Part shown: positions 42,244 through 51,671 of the stretch, piece by piece
How the letters are laid out: each line of letters opens with the position of its first letter
How positions within the stretch are numbered: the first letter of the stretch is position 1
Source of the DNA: Actinomadura sp. NAK00032
GTDB lineage: Bacteria > Actinomycetota > Actinomycetes > Streptosporangiales > Streptosporangiaceae
DNA length: 64,000 bases
Direction of reading: 5' to 3'
Assembly (NCBI RefSeq): GCF_013364275.1
Contig: NZ_CP054932.1
Location: 4,712,001-4,776,000, forward strand
Made by a program: the position numbers and the translations under genes
The notes under the pieces: generated by a model
Told to the model about the DNA's origin: nothing
Database searches by the model: none
The model's input: only the letters and a program-made list of their open reading frames with translations

Positions 42244-43673
42244 GAGGTGCTCCCTCCGGTGCCGTCCCCGGCCGCGGGGACGCGCCCGCCCCGCCGCCCG
42301 CCGCTGCCCTGCTCTCCGCCGTGCCGGCCGTCGTGCGGGCCGTCGCGGTCGAGGCGGCGGGGGTGGAAGATCCAGGCGCGCATCAGCAGGAACCGGGCGA
42401 GGGTCGCGGCGGCGTTGGCGGTGACGAGCGCGGCGATCTCCACGGCGCGTCCCGCGCCGGGCGCGGCGGCGTGCAGCAGCGCCAGGCCGCCGGTGGACAG
42501 GGCGAGGCCGAGCAGGAACGCGGCGCCGCCTTCGAGCTGGTGGCGCAGGGCGCGGCGGGTGCCGGTGACGCCGAAGGTGAAGCGCCGGTTGGCGGCGGTG
42601 TTGGCGATCGTGGTGGCGGTCAGCGACACCGCGTTCGCCCACAGCGGCCCCATGGCCAGGCGCAGCAGCAGGAACAGGGCGAGCTGGGCGAGGGTGCTGA
42701 GGACGCCGATGACGGCGAAGGCGGGCAGCTGCCGCCGCATCCCGGCGGGCAGCCCGGCCGCCTGTGCCGCCTGCCCGGCCGTGTGGGCGGGCGTGTGGGC
42801 GGGCGTGTGGGCGGGCGTGTGGGCGGGCGTGTGGGCGGGCGTGTGGGCGGGCGCGGTGCGGGTGACGGGGGCGCGGAACGCGCCGGTGAGGATGCGGCGG
42901 GCGACGCGGGCCATGCCGCGGAGGTCGTCGCGGGCGGTGCGGAGCACGTCGACGCGGGAGTCGGGGTCGTCGACCCAGTCGACGGGGACCTCGTGGATGC
43001 GCAGCCCGTTGCGTTCGGCGAGCAGCAGCAGTTCGGTGTCGAAGAACCACGCCTCGTCCTCGACGGCGGGCAGCAGCGCCTGGACGATCTCGGTGCGGGC
43101 GGCCTTGAACCCGCACTGGGCGTCGGTGAAGCGGGCGGCGAGCGCGGTGCGCAGCAGCAGGTTGTAGCAGCGGGAGATGGCCTCGCGGCGGGGGCCGCGG
43201 ACGACGGCGGAGCCGCGGGTGAGGCGCGACCCGATGGCCAGGTCGCTGTGCCCGGAGATCAGCGGCGCGACCAGCGGCAGGAACGCGTCCAGGTCGGTGG
43301 ACAGGTCGACGTCCATGTAGGCGACGACGTCGGCGTCGCTGCCGCTCCACACGTGCCGCAGCGCCCGCCCGCGGCCCTTGCGCTCCAGCCGGACGGCCCG
43401 CACGTGCGGGAGCCGGGCCTGGAGCGCGGCGGCGATCGTCCAGGTGGCGTCGGTGCTGGCGTTGTCGGCGACGGTGATGCGGAACGGGTAGGGGAAGGTG
43501 TCGGCCAGGTAGCCGTGGAGGCGGTGGACGCTGGCGGCCAGGACGCGTTCCTCGTTGTGGACGGGCACGACCACCTCGACCAGCCGTCCCCGTCCCGCGT
43601 GCTCGGGCGGTGACGGCGGCGGCGGTGAGGTCGCCGAGGGGGGCGTGCCCTGTTCGGTGATGAGGTGACTCAT
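42240..43673 (-). CDS. Family 2 glycosyltransferase fused to GtrA-like membrane domain
   Basis: A 477-residue fusion. The GT2 domain has VVVPVHNEERVLAASVHRL, VADNASTDATWTI and AYMDVDLSTDLDAFLPL (DxD), then DAQCGFKAARTEIV. It resembles dolichol-phosphate mannose/glucose synthases. A linker with six PAHT repeats (residues about 274-298) joins it to a GtrA-like domain of four helices (PAFAVIGVLSTLAQLALFLLL and on), which is thought to flip or anchor the lipid-linked sugar. It heads the three-gene glycosyltransferase group, 116 bp behind the histidine kinase gene. ATG 43673. Confidence 0.9.
   Translation of the reverse strand: MSHLITEQGTPPSATSPPPPSPPEHAGRGRLVEVVVPVHNEERVLAASVHRLHGYLADTFPYPFRITVADNASTDATWTIAAALQARLPHVRAVRLERKGRGRALRHVWSGSDADVVAYMDVDLSTDLDAFLPLVAPLISGHSDLAIGSRLTRGSAVVRGPRREAISRCYNLLLRTALAARFTDAQCGFKAARTEIVQALLPAVEDEAWFFDTELLLLAERNGLRIHEVPVDWVDDPDSRVDVLRTARDDLRGMARVARRILTGAFRAPVTRTAPAHTPAHTPAHTPAHTPAHTPAHTAGQAAQAAGLPAGMRRQLPAFAVIGVLSTLAQLALFLLLRLAMGPLWANAVSLTATTIANTAANRRFTFGVTGTRRALRHQLEGGAAFLLGLALSTGGLALLHAAAPGAGRAVEIAALVTANAAATLARFLLMRAWIFHPRRLDRDGPHDGRHGGEQGSGGRRGGRVPAAGDGTGGSTS
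42781..42852. repeat. 12-bp minisatellite, six perfect copies, inside a coding region
   Basis: Six identical tandem copies of gtgtgggcgggc fill 42781-42852. On the coding (minus) strand each gives four residues, Pro-Ala-His-Thr, in the linker between the GT2 and GtrA domains. Perfect identity implies recent expansion. Copy-number change would alter linker length without breaking the frame. Confidence 0.92.
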
Positions 43674-43725
43674 GGGACCGAGGTTGCGGCGCGGCCGTGG
43701 GAAGCCGGTGAGCCGCCGATGAAGG

Positions 43726-43760
43726 CGGCATGAGAATGCGCCCGGCGCCCTCTCATCCCC
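43726..43760. promoter_or_regulatory. TGAGA-type motif region before the glycosyltransferase genes
   Basis: The gap between the kinase stop (43789) and the GT2 start (43673) holds atgagaa (43730-43736) facing tctcat (43751-43756), an inverted pair around a G/C-rich centre. The same TGAGA core is repeated three times before the response regulator gene of the adjacent two-component system, suggesting a shared binding site. Confidence 0.45.
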
Positions 43761-43788
43761 GCCCGGCCGGGCCCGGCGGGGCGGGGGG

Positions 43789-45273
43789 TCAGTCGGGGGG
43801 CCGGGGGGTGCCGGGGAGGTTCACGCGGGCGAGGGTGCCGCCGCCGGGGGCGGGGTCCAGCGCGACGGTGCCGCCGGATTCGGCGACGACGCGCGCGACG
43901 ATGGACAGGCCGAGGCCGGAGCCGGGCAGGCTCCGCGCGGACGGGGACCGCCAGAACCGCTCGAACACGTGCGGGAGGTCGGCGGCGGGGATGCCGGGCC
44001 CGTGGTCGCGGACGGTCAGTTCCCCGCCGGCGAGGCCGACGGCGACGGTGCCGCCGGGCGGGGAGAACTTGACGGCGTTGTCGAGGAGGTTCACCACGGC
44101 GCGTTCCAGGGAGGCGGGGTCGCCGAGCACGTACCAGGGGTCGATGGCGGCGTCGACGGTGAGGCCGGGGCCGCGGAGCCGGGCGCGTTCGACGGCGCGG
44201 CCGGCGACGTCGTGCAGCGCGACGCTCTCGTGGACGGGCTGCGCCTCGGCGGGCCGGGCCAGCTCCAGCAGGTCCCCCACCAGGCTGGACAGCTCCAGCA
44301 TCTGCGCCTTGACGCTGGTGAGCAGGTTGCGGCGGGCGGCGGCCGGCAGGTCGCGGCCGGTGGCCTCGGCGCGCAGCAGCAGGTCGATGTTGGTGCGCAG
44401 GCTGGTCAGGGGGGTGCGCAGTTCGTGGCCGGCGTCGGCGATGAGCTGCTGCTGGCGTTCGCGGGACGCGGCGAGCTGGGCGGTCATGCTGTTGAAGGAG
44501 CGGCTGAGCCGGGCGATCTCGTCGGTGCCCTCCTCGGGGATGCGGGTGGCGAGGTCCTCGGTGCGGGCGATGTGCTCGACGGCGCCGGTGAGCTCGTCCA
44601 CCGGCCGCAGCGACGCCCGCGCGATCATGAGCCCGGCGGCGGCCGACACCAGCACGCCGAGGGCGGTGACGGCGGTGAGCAGCAGCGCGAGGTTGTCCAG
44701 CGGGCCTTCGACCTCGTCCAGCGACAGCGCGTAGGACACGGCGGCGGTGCCGCCGCCGGGGGCGCGGAACCCGCGGGTGAGGACCCGGACGTGGTCGTCG
44801 GCGCCGGTCGCGGTGACGCCGGTGCCGTCGTGGTAGACGTGGCCGCGTTCGCCGCGGGCGACCGCGGTGTCGGCGCCGGTGACGCGGATCGCGCCGGCGC
44901 CGGGGACGGTGCAGCGGCGCCCGTCGGCGGCGACGACCTGCATCATCTCGTAGGGGCCTGGCAGGGCGTTGAGCGCGGCGGTGGGCCGGGCGGTGCAGTC
45001 GGCCAGGGCGGCCTGGACCAGCCGGGCGGTGCGGCCGCGCGGCGGCCCGTCGTGGTCGGGCCCGCCGGGCGCCTCGGGCGGGCCGCCGGAGGTGACGGCC
45101 AGCCGCCGGTCCAGTTCCCGGTACAGCTGGTTGCGGGTGAGCAGCCACCCGGCGGTGGCGCAGGCGGCGACGGCGAGCGCGACGGCCGCGGCGGTCAGCA
45201 GCGCCATGCGGGCGCGCAGGGTCAGCCGCCGGGCGACGCGGGCGCGGGTCCCGCCGCCGGCGGGCCGGGTCAT
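43789..45273 (-). CDS. Two-component sensor histidine kinase, MprB-like
   Basis: A 494-residue kinase. Membrane helix 1 ([22 protein letters not shown]), an outer sensor region of about 145 residues with two Cys, helix 2 ([21 protein letters not shown]), HAMP, then HisKA with the phospho-His in [21 protein letters not shown] (about residue 295). The HATPase has [21 protein letters not shown] and [12 protein letters not shown] 45273 overlaps the regulator's stop by 4 nt, so the pair is co-translated. MprAB-type systems sense envelope stress; here the downstream glycosyltransferases fit an envelope role. Confidence 0.92.
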   Translation of the reverse strand: MTRPAGGGTRARVARRLTLRARMALLTAAAVALAVAACATAGWLLTRNQLYRELDRRLAVTSGGPPEAPGGPDHDGPPRGRTARLVQAALADCTARPTAALNALPGPYEMMQVVAADGRRCTVPGAGAIRVTGADTAVARGERGHVYHDGTGVTATGADDHVRVLTRGFRAPGGGTAAVSYALSLDEVEGPLDNLALLLTAVTALGVLVSAAAGLMIARASLRPVDELTGAVEHIARTEDLATRIPEEGTDEIARLSRSFNSMTAQLAASRERQQQLIADAGHELRTPLTSLRTNIDLLLRAEATGRDLPAAARRNLLTSVKAQMLELSSLVGDLLELARPAEAQPVHESVALHDVAGRAVERARLRGPGLTVDAAIDPWYVLGDPASLERAVVNLLDNAVKFSPPGGTVAVGLAGGELTVRDHGPGIPAADLPHVFERFWRSPSARSLPGSGLGLSIVARVVAESGGTVALDPAPGGGTLARVNLPGTPRPPD

Positions 45274-46013
45274 GGGGACGCCGCCGTCCGCAGCACGTAA
45301 CCGACGCCGCGGACGGTGTGGACCAGCCGCGGCAGCCCGCCGGCCTCGGTCTTGCGCCGCAGGTACATCACGTACACGTCCAGGGAGTTGGAGGCGGGTT
45401 CGAAGTCGAATCCCCAGACGGTCTCCAGGATCTGCTCGCGGGTGAGGACCTGGCGGGGGTGGGCGAGGAACATCTCCAGCAGCATGTACTCGGTGCGGGT
45501 GAGCTCGACGGGCCGGCCGGCGCGGGTGACCTCGCGGGTGCGGGTGTCCATGCGCAGGTCGTCGAACGCCAGGACGTCCTGCCGGGCCGCGCCGTGGCCG
45601 CCGGCGGCGGGGGCGGCGCTCATGGCGGCGCGGCGCAGCAGGGCGCGGACGCGGGCGAGGAGTTCGTCGAGTTCGAAGGGTTTGGCGAGGTAGTCGTCGG
45701 CGCCGGCGTCCAGGCCGGTGACGCGGTCGCCGACCATGTCGCGGGCGGTGAGCATGAGGACGGGCATGGTGGCGCCGAGGGCGCGCAGCCGCCGGCAGGT
45801 GGTCAGGCCGTCCATCCGGGGCATGAGGACGTCCAGGACGACCAGGTCGGGGGTGTCGCGCTGGACCCGGTCGAGGGCGGTGACGCCGTCGGCGGCGCCG
45901 GCGACCCGGTAGCCCTCGAACTCCAGGCTGCTGGACAGCGACTCGCGGACGGCGGGTTCGTCGTCGACGACCAGTATCCGCGCGGGTCCGGTCTCCGGGG
46001 TGTCGGGCTCCAT
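45270..46013 (-). CDS. OmpR-family response regulator, MprA-like
   Basis: A 247-residue regulator. Receiver acidic pair D17/D18, phospho-acceptor D61 in [13 protein letters not shown], and switch Lys in [20 protein letters not shown]. The winged-helix output domain contains [31 protein letters not shown] (split by normal turns) and [13 protein letters not shown], matching the MprA/TrcR type. It heads a run RR-HK-GT2/GtrA-GT39-GT39. Three 11-bp-spaced TGAGA-type repeats lie 49-77 bp upstream of its start codon. Confidence 0.93.
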   Translation of the reverse strand: MEPDTPETGPARILVVDDEPAVRESLSSSLEFEGYRVAGAADGVTALDRVQRDTPDLVVLDVLMPRMDGLTTCRRLRALGATMPVLMLTARDMVGDRVTGLDAGADDYLAKPFELDELLARVRALLRRAAMSAAPAAGGHGAARQDVLAFDDLRMDTRTREVTRAGRPVELTRTEYMLLEMFLAHPRQVLTREQILETVWGFDFEPASNSLDVYVMYLRRKTEAGGLPRLVHTVRGVGYVLRTAASP

Positions 46014-46061
46014 GTACTCACCGTAAACAGCGCCGGTGGCGGGCCGCGCACCGGCGGTGGT

Positions 46062-46090
46062 TTCTCATGGTTCTCTCAGGATCTTCTGAG
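46062..46090 (-). promoter_or_regulatory. Three helically phased TGAGA-type direct repeats before the response regulator
   Basis: On the minus strand the stretch reads TCAGAAG, TGAGAGA and TGAGAAA at exact 11-bp spacing. Direct repeats on one helix face are typical of OmpR-family binding sites. It lies between the unknown Ala-rich gene and the regulator, so it suggests autoregulation. Confidence 0.55.
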
Positions 46091-46097
46091 CGGCGGT

Positions 46098-47414
46098 TCA
46101 GGCGCGCGGCGGGGCCCCGGCCGCTGTGTCGGCGGCGGTTTCGGCGGTGGCCTCGGCCCACACGTCGCCGGGCTCGCGTACCGCGGCATCGGGGGCTTCG
46201 GCATCGGGGGCTTCGGCATCGCGGTCTTCGGCGCCGCGCGCTTCGGTGGCGGGGGCGGTCTCGACGACCACGGTCGCGGTGACGACGGTCGTCTCCCCGA
46301 CCTTCCCGACCTCCGCAGCGGCGGTGGCTGTGGTGGTGGTGGGGCGGGTGGCGGTGGTCCAGGTGGTCTTGGCGACGTCGACGACGACGTCGCGGGAGAT
46401 CTCCAGGATCATGCCGCGCAGCCGTTCGCGCATGGCGAGCCGGAGGGCGTCGCGGAGCAGTTCGCGCAGGGCGGCCTCCATCGCGGCGGTGGCGGCGCGG
46501 GTCGCGGCGCGGGCGGCGAGGTCGCGGGCGGTGCGGGCGAGGTGGCTCCCGGCGGCGGCGGTGAGCAGGTCGGTCGCGGCGCGCGCGGTCCCGGATCCGG
46601 CGGCGCGGGCGGCCAGGTCGCCGGCGGCGCCGGCGAGCGGGCCGAGTTCGGCGGTGAGGCCGGTGTCGCGGGCGGTGTCGCGCAGGGCGGCGGCGAGGTC
46701 GCGGGCGGCCTGCTCGGCGGTGTCGCGGACGACCCGGGCGACGATGTCGCGGCCGGCGGTCATCGCGGCGTCGGCCGCGGCGTCGGCGGCGGTGTCGATC
46801 GCGGCGTCCACGACGGCCCGGGTGGCGATCTGCACGGCGGGCGCGGACGCGGTCCGCCCGGCCAGGTCGCGGGCGGCGCCGGCGAGGTCGCGGGCCAGCG
46901 GGCTGCGGACGGCGAAGCGGCGCGCGGCGGCCGCGGCGGGGTGCCGCACGGCCTGCTCGGCGAGGGTCATCGCGGCGGTGGCGGCCTCGAACGCGCCGGC
47001 GGTCGCGGGGTTGGCCGCGGCGGCGGCGCGGGCCTCGGTGACGGCGCGTTCGGCGGCGCCGCGCGCGGCGCGCAGGGCGGCGTCCCGGGCGGCGGTCTCG
47101 ATCGCGCGCATGGCGGGGGTGCCGGACGCCTGCTCCAGGATGCGGGCGGCGGCGAGCGCGGCGGCGTCCCGGGCGGCGTCGCGGACGGGTTCGCCGGCCT
47201 GCGCGGCCAGCCGCGCGGCGGACTCGGCGGCGGGCGCGAGCGCGTCGAAGACCTCTTCCAGCCGCCGCGCGGCGGCGCGGTCGGCCCGTCCCGCGCGCCC
47301 GGCGAGCCCGGTGCCGCGCAGGTCGCCGGTGCCGCGCCGGTCCGGGCCGTCCGCCCGGTCCTGGTGGTCCCGGTGGTCCTTGCCGTCCCGGTGGTCTGTG
47401 TCGTCCACGGCCAT
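46098..47414 (-). CDS. Ala-rich helical protein of unknown function
   Basis: A 438-residue protein, about one third alanine. G/C at nearly all third positions in this frame marks it as the coding frame among several open ones. The N-terminus (residues 1-40) is very charged (Asp/Arg/His). Residues about 45-330 are long amphipathic helices with irregular AARDLA/ARDAA-type repeats, like phasins or LEA-type lipid/membrane-associated proteins. The tail is Thr/Val-rich, then Glu/Asp/Ala-rich with a repeated EAPDA unit. There is no signal peptide or membrane span. ATG 47414 is chosen; 47423 is possible. No family is recognised. It lies just upstream of the MprA-like regulator on the same strand. Confidence 0.75.
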   Translation of the reverse strand: MAVDDTDHRDGKDHRDHQDRADGPDRRGTGDLRGTGLAGRAGRADRAAARRLEEVFDALAPAAESAARLAAQAGEPVRDAARDAAALAAARILEQASGTPAMRAIETAARDAALRAARGAAERAVTEARAAAAANPATAGAFEAATAAMTLAEQAVRHPAAAAARRFAVRSPLARDLAGAARDLAGRTASAPAVQIATRAVVDAAIDTAADAAADAAMTAGRDIVARVVRDTAEQAARDLAAALRDTARDTGLTAELGPLAGAAGDLAARAAGSGTARAATDLLTAAAGSHLARTARDLAARAATRAATAAMEAALRELLRDALRLAMRERLRGMILEISRDVVVDVAKTTWTTATRPTTTTATAAAEVGKVGETTVVTATVVVETAPATEARGAEDRDAEAPDAEAPDAAVREPGDVWAEATAETAADTAAGAPPRA

Positions 47415-47576
47415 GCCCCTCATCCGCGATCCGCCCCGAAATCACCATAACCGGCGCGGGCCGGTGCCGGTCCCCCGCCGCCCGCCCCGCCGCGTGCACC
47501 GGGGGAGGTTTATCGGGTGGTGCGGCCGGGGCGGGGGCGGTAGTGTCGCGCGTGAGCGTGAGGGAGGTGGGGACGT

Positions 47577-47645
47577 ATGGCCGTCGCCGCGGTTGCCGCT
47601 GCCCGCGGCATTCAGCCCGTCCTCATCCCCTGGGCCGCCGGCTGA
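47577..47645 (+). CDS. Short upstream ORF (22 aa) before rsgA
   Basis: A 22-codon frame with the strong ribosome-binding site GGAGG 9 nt before ATG 47577, ending at TGA 47645, 60 bp before the rsgA start. The product is hydrophobic/Ala-Val-rich with a GIQPVLIPW segment. A possible -10 element, tagtgt, lies at 47541. It may be a regulatory leader peptide or a small protein. No coding function is known to me. The 282-bp region 47424-47705 holds nothing else I can support. Confidence 0.45.
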   Translation: MAVAAVAAARGIQPVLIPWAAG

Positions 47646-47705
47646 GCCGACCTGGACCGCACTCGTCGTAGTCGCGGCGTCCGCCCGCCGGGGCCCTGCA
47701 TTCAC

Positions 47706-48806
47706 GTGAAGGGTTCCACTGCATTGTCCTGCGCATACGCGGACTCGTCCCCTCTCGCCGCCTACGGCTGGGACGAGGACCTGGAGAACGAGTTCACCTG
47801 TCATCGCGCGTCGGGTCTGGTGCCCGCGCGTGTGGCCGCGGTCGACCGCGGCCTGTGCGACGCGGTCACAGAGGACGGCCCGGTCCGGGCGTCGGTGCCG
47901 CGTCCCGCGTCCGCCGGCGAACCGGTGCCGTGCACGGGCGACTGGGCGGCGCTGCGCCTCGGCGGCCCGGACGGGCGCCCGGTCGTGGCGGCGCTGCTGC
48001 CGCGCCGGACCGCGGTCACGCGGGCGTCGGCGGGGCGTGATTCACGCGGCCAGGTGCTGGCCGCCAACGTCGACACCGTCGCGGTCGCGGTGTCGACGGC
48101 GGCGCGGCCGGCGCCGGGCCGGATCGAGCGGCTGGTGGCGCTGGCCTGGGAGAGCGGCGCGCGTCCGGTGGTGGTGCTGACCAAGGCCGACCGGGCCGCG
48201 GACATCGCCGCCGCCGAGGCGGACGCCGCCGCGGCCGCGCCGGGCGTTCCGGTGGTGGCGTGCAGCGCCGCGACCGGCGACGGCGTCGAGGCGGTCCGGG
48301 CCGTCCTTTCGGGGACGGTCGTGCTGATCGGGCCGTCGGGCGCGGGCAAGTCCACGCTGGGCAACGCGCTGCTGGGCGCGGACGCCCTGGCGACGGGCGC
48401 GGTCCGGGAGGCCGACGGCAAGGGCCGGCACACCACCGTGCGGCGGGAGCTGCTGCCGCTGCCGGGCGGCGGTGTCCTGATCGACACGCCGGGGCTGCGC
48501 GGCGTCGGGCTGGTCGACGCGTCGGCCGGGCTGGAGCGCGCGTTCGCCGACGTGGAGGAGCTGGCCGCCGGGTGCCGGTTCGCCGGCTGCGCGCACGAGA
48601 GCGAGCCGGGCTGCGCGGTGCTGGCGGCGGTGCAGGACGGGACGCTGCCGCGGCGGCGCCTGGACAGCTACCGGCGGCTGCTGCGCGAGAACGCGTGGGC
48701 GGCCTCGCGCACCGACGCGCGGCTGCGCGCCGAGCACGAGGACCGCTGGAAGCGGCTCAAGAAGGAGCAGCGGCGGATGTACCGGGAGCGTGGGCGGGAC
48801 CGGTGA
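47706..48806 (+). CDS. rsgA: Ribosome small subunit-dependent GTPase A
   Basis: A 366-residue circularly permuted GTPase. An OB-like N-terminal domain (SLAAYGWDEDL-type opening, LVPARVAAVDRG) is followed by G4 VVLTKAD, G5 VVACSAATGDG, G1 LIGPSGAGKSTLGNAL, G2-like GKGRHTT and G3 LIDTPGLRGV; then the C-terminal zinc knuckle CRFAGCAHESEPGC. It releases from late 30S ribosome assembly intermediates. GTG 47706 gives about 15 residues more than usual before the OB domain, so the start is uncertain. A short ORF with a strong ribosome-binding site precedes it. Confidence 0.93.
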   Translation: MKGSTALSCAYADSSPLAAYGWDEDLENEFTCHRASGLVPARVAAVDRGLCDAVTEDGPVRASVPRPASAGEPVPCTGDWAALRLGGPDGRPVVAALLPRRTAVTRASAGRDSRGQVLAANVDTVAVAVSTAARPAPGRIERLVALAWESGARPVVVLTKADRAADIAAAEADAAAAAPGVPVVACSAATGDGVEAVRAVLSGTVVLIGPSGAGKSTLGNALLGADALATGAVREADGKGRHTTVRRELLPLPGGGVLIDTPGLRGVGLVDASAGLERAFADVEELAAGCRFAGCAHESEPGCAVLAAVQDGTLPRRRLDSYRRLLRENAWAASRTDARLRAEHEDRWKRLKKEQRRMYRERGRDR

Positions 48807-48867
48807 GGCGGGCGGCGGGGCCGGAGCGCCCCGGCGGCGCCCGGCGGCCATTGGGGGTGTGAGAGCC

Positions 48868-48907
48868 GCCCGCGGCCCGCGGCGGACACCCGCCGCGGGC
48901 CGCGGGC
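48868..48907. terminator. Eighteen-bp perfect hairpin between convergent genes
   Basis: An uninterrupted 18-bp stem (48868-48885 with 48890-48907) around the 4-nt loop acac, followed by a smaller stem (ccccgccg with cggcgggg). It separates rsgA from the convergent ABC transporter operon and should stop transcription from both sides. Confidence 0.85.
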
Positions 48908-48928
48908 CCCGCCGGAGGGCCGGCGGGG

Positions 48929-49770
48929 TCAGCGGCCGCGGCGGCGGTAGGTGCGCACCGACAGCGGGGCGAACACCGCCAGCAGCAGCAGCGACCAGCC
49001 GAGGGTGGCGGCGACGGGGTGGGCGAGGGGCCAGGCGGCGTCGGCGGCGGGCGCGCCGGGGTTGCCGAACAGGTCGCGGCAGGCGGCGGTGAGGGCGCTG
49101 ACGGGGTTCCATTCGGCGATGATCCGCAGCGGCGCGGGCATGCCGCCGGTGGGGACGAAGGAGTTGGACAGCATGGTGACCGGGAACACCAGCGGGATGA
49201 GCTGGTCGGCGGTCTGCTCGTTGCGGACGACCAGGCCGAGGTAGCAGCCGGCCCAGCTGAGCGCGTACCGCATGAGGGCCAGCAGCGCGAACGCCTCCAG
49301 GGTGGACCAGAGGCCGTGGTGGGCGCGCCATCCGACGGCGAGGCCGGCGGCGGCCATGATGAGCATGCCGAGGGCGCCGTTGAGGATCTCGGCGCCGGTC
49401 TGCCCGAACGGGACGGCGGAGCGGGCCATGGGCATGGAGCGGAACCGGTCCATGACGCCGCGGGAGGCGTCGGTGGCCACGCGCAGGGTGACGGCCATGG
49501 TGGAGGTGAAGGTGACCATGGCGAACAGGCCGGGCATGAGGTATTCGCGGTAGTCGCCGCCGCCGGGGACGGAGATGGCGCTGCCGAACACGTAGCCGAA
49601 CAGCACGACCATGACGGCGGGGAAGATCAGCGCGGCGATGAGCTCGCCGGGTTCCTGGCGGATCCGCGACAGTTCGCGGCCGATGAGGGTGAGGCCGTCG
49701 GTGACGGCCCAGCGGGCCCGTGCGGCGCGGCCGGCGGGCGCCGCGGTCGCGGCGGGGGCGGTGAGGGCGG

Positions 49771-49774
<4 letters not shown>
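48929..49774 (-). CDS. ABC-2 type transporter permease (DrrB-like)
   Basis: A 281-residue permease with six hydrophobic helices. The first contains ELIAALIFPAVMVVLFGYVFGSAI; the YLMPGLFAMVTFTS and SNSFVPTGGMPAPLRIIAEWNPVSALTAACRDLFG blocks are typical of daunorubicin-resistance DrrB/ABC-2 exporters. ATG 49774 overlaps the ATPase gene's stop by 4 nt. Together they should export a hydrophobic compound. The TetR gene divergent from the pair probably controls it. Confidence 0.92.
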
Positions 49775-50778
<1,004 letters not shown>

Positions 50779-50792
50779 GGCAACTCCTCTGG

Positions 50793-50836
50793 GTACGGTG
50801 TACGCATCTCACGGTAGACAACTGGGTACGTCGTAC
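50793..50836. promoter_or_regulatory. Two palindromic TetR-type operators
   Basis: GTACGtCGTAC (50826-50836) is a perfect palindrome; GTACGgTGTAC (50793-50803) differs at one position. Their centres are 33 bp apart, three helical turns, and both are followed by GCA. They lie in the 96-bp gap between the exporter operon and the TetR gene, where a repressor would block both promoters. Confidence 0.75.
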
Positions 50837-50874
50837 GCAACTAGGATGCTCGGAAAGACCCGCGAGGAGGTTCG

Positions 50875-51597
50875 GTGGCAGCCGGCGAGCAGCACGTCAG
50901 CATCTGGTCGGTCCCGGAGCGGCAGGGCCGCGGCCCGCGCCCCGCCTACAGCCGCGTCCAGATCACCGAGGCGGCGATCCGCATCGCCGACGCCGACGGG
51001 CTGGAGGCGGCCTCGATGCGCCGCATCGCCGCAGACCTCGGCACCGGCGCCATGTCGCTGTACCGGTACGTGCCCTCCCGCGACGACCTGCTGGAGCTGA
51101 TGGTCGACCACGCGCTGCTGGAGATGGACATCCCCGACCGGCCCTCCGGCGACTGGCGCGCCGACCTGACGCTGATCGCCGAGAACACCCGGGCGGTGTG
51201 GCTGCGGCACCCCTGGCTGGCGGGGCTGCACCGCCCCCGTCCCGCCATGGGCCCCAACCGGCTGCGGCTGCTGGAGTTCGCCTTCGGGGCGCTGGACGTC
51301 GGCATCCCCATCGACCAGATGTTCACGCTCCTGGAGATGCTGAACGGCTACGTCGAGCGCGTCGTGCGCGGCGAGATCGAGTGGATGCGGGAGATGCGGC
51401 AGAGCGGGATGACCCCCGAGCGCTGGATGCTGCAGAGCGCCCCCTACGTCCAGGAGCTGCTGGGCACCGGCCGGTACCCGATGTTCGAGCGCATCGTCAT
51501 GGACGCGCGGCTGCCCCACATGAACGCCGAGGAGCAGTTCCGCTACGGCCTGGACCGCGTCCTGGACTGCGTCGGCGGCGTCCTCCCCGCCCCCTGA
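50875..51597 (+). CDS. TetR-family repressor with TetR_C domain
   Basis: A 240-residue repressor. The N-terminal helix-turn-helix is RVQITEAAIRIADADGLEAASMRRIAADLGTGAMSLYRYVPSRDDLLELMVD (residues about 24-75, split by turns), and the C-terminal domain resembles the TetR_C_1 (tetracycline-repressor-like) type (AENTRAVWLRHPWLAGLHRPRPAMGPNRLRLLEFA). GTG 50875 has GAGGAGG upstream. It is divergent from the DrrAB-like exporter and should repress it by binding the two GTACG palindromes. Confidence 0.92.
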   Translation: MAAGEQHVSIWSVPERQGRGPRPAYSRVQITEAAIRIADADGLEAASMRRIAADLGTGAMSLYRYVPSRDDLLELMVDHALLEMDIPDRPSGDWRADLTLIAENTRAVWLRHPWLAGLHRPRPAMGPNRLRLLEFAFGALDVGIPIDQMFTLLEMLNGYVERVVRGEIEWMREMRQSGMTPERWMLQSAPYVQELLGTGRYPMFERIVMDARLPHMNAEEQFRYGLDRVLDCVGGVLPAP

Positions 51598-51633
51598 ACG
51601 CGCGCCCCCGCCGAACACCCGCTGAACGCGCGG

Positions 51634-51668
51634 GATCCCGTCCCCAGGGTGACAGCGGGGACGGGATC
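51634..51668. terminator. Strong hairpin terminator
   Basis: A perfect 12-bp inverted repeat, gatcccgtcccc (51634-51645) with ggggacgggatc (51657-51668), encloses an 11-nt loop. It follows the TetR stop by 37 bp and, on the other strand, follows the tRNA-like element directly, as a tRNA terminator would. Confidence 0.75.
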
Positions 51669-51671
51669 GGA

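Noticed and set aside
42781-42852. Tandem repeats considered as a CRISPR array
   Set aside because: The copies are adjacent without spacers, 12 bp long and in frame with a coding sequence.
45318-47709. Two long plus-strand frames (710 and 527 codons) opposite the regulator and the Ala-rich gene
   Set aside because: Gly- or Ser/Ala-rich shadows; codon third positions favour the minus strand, and the OmpR-type regulator is unambiguous there.
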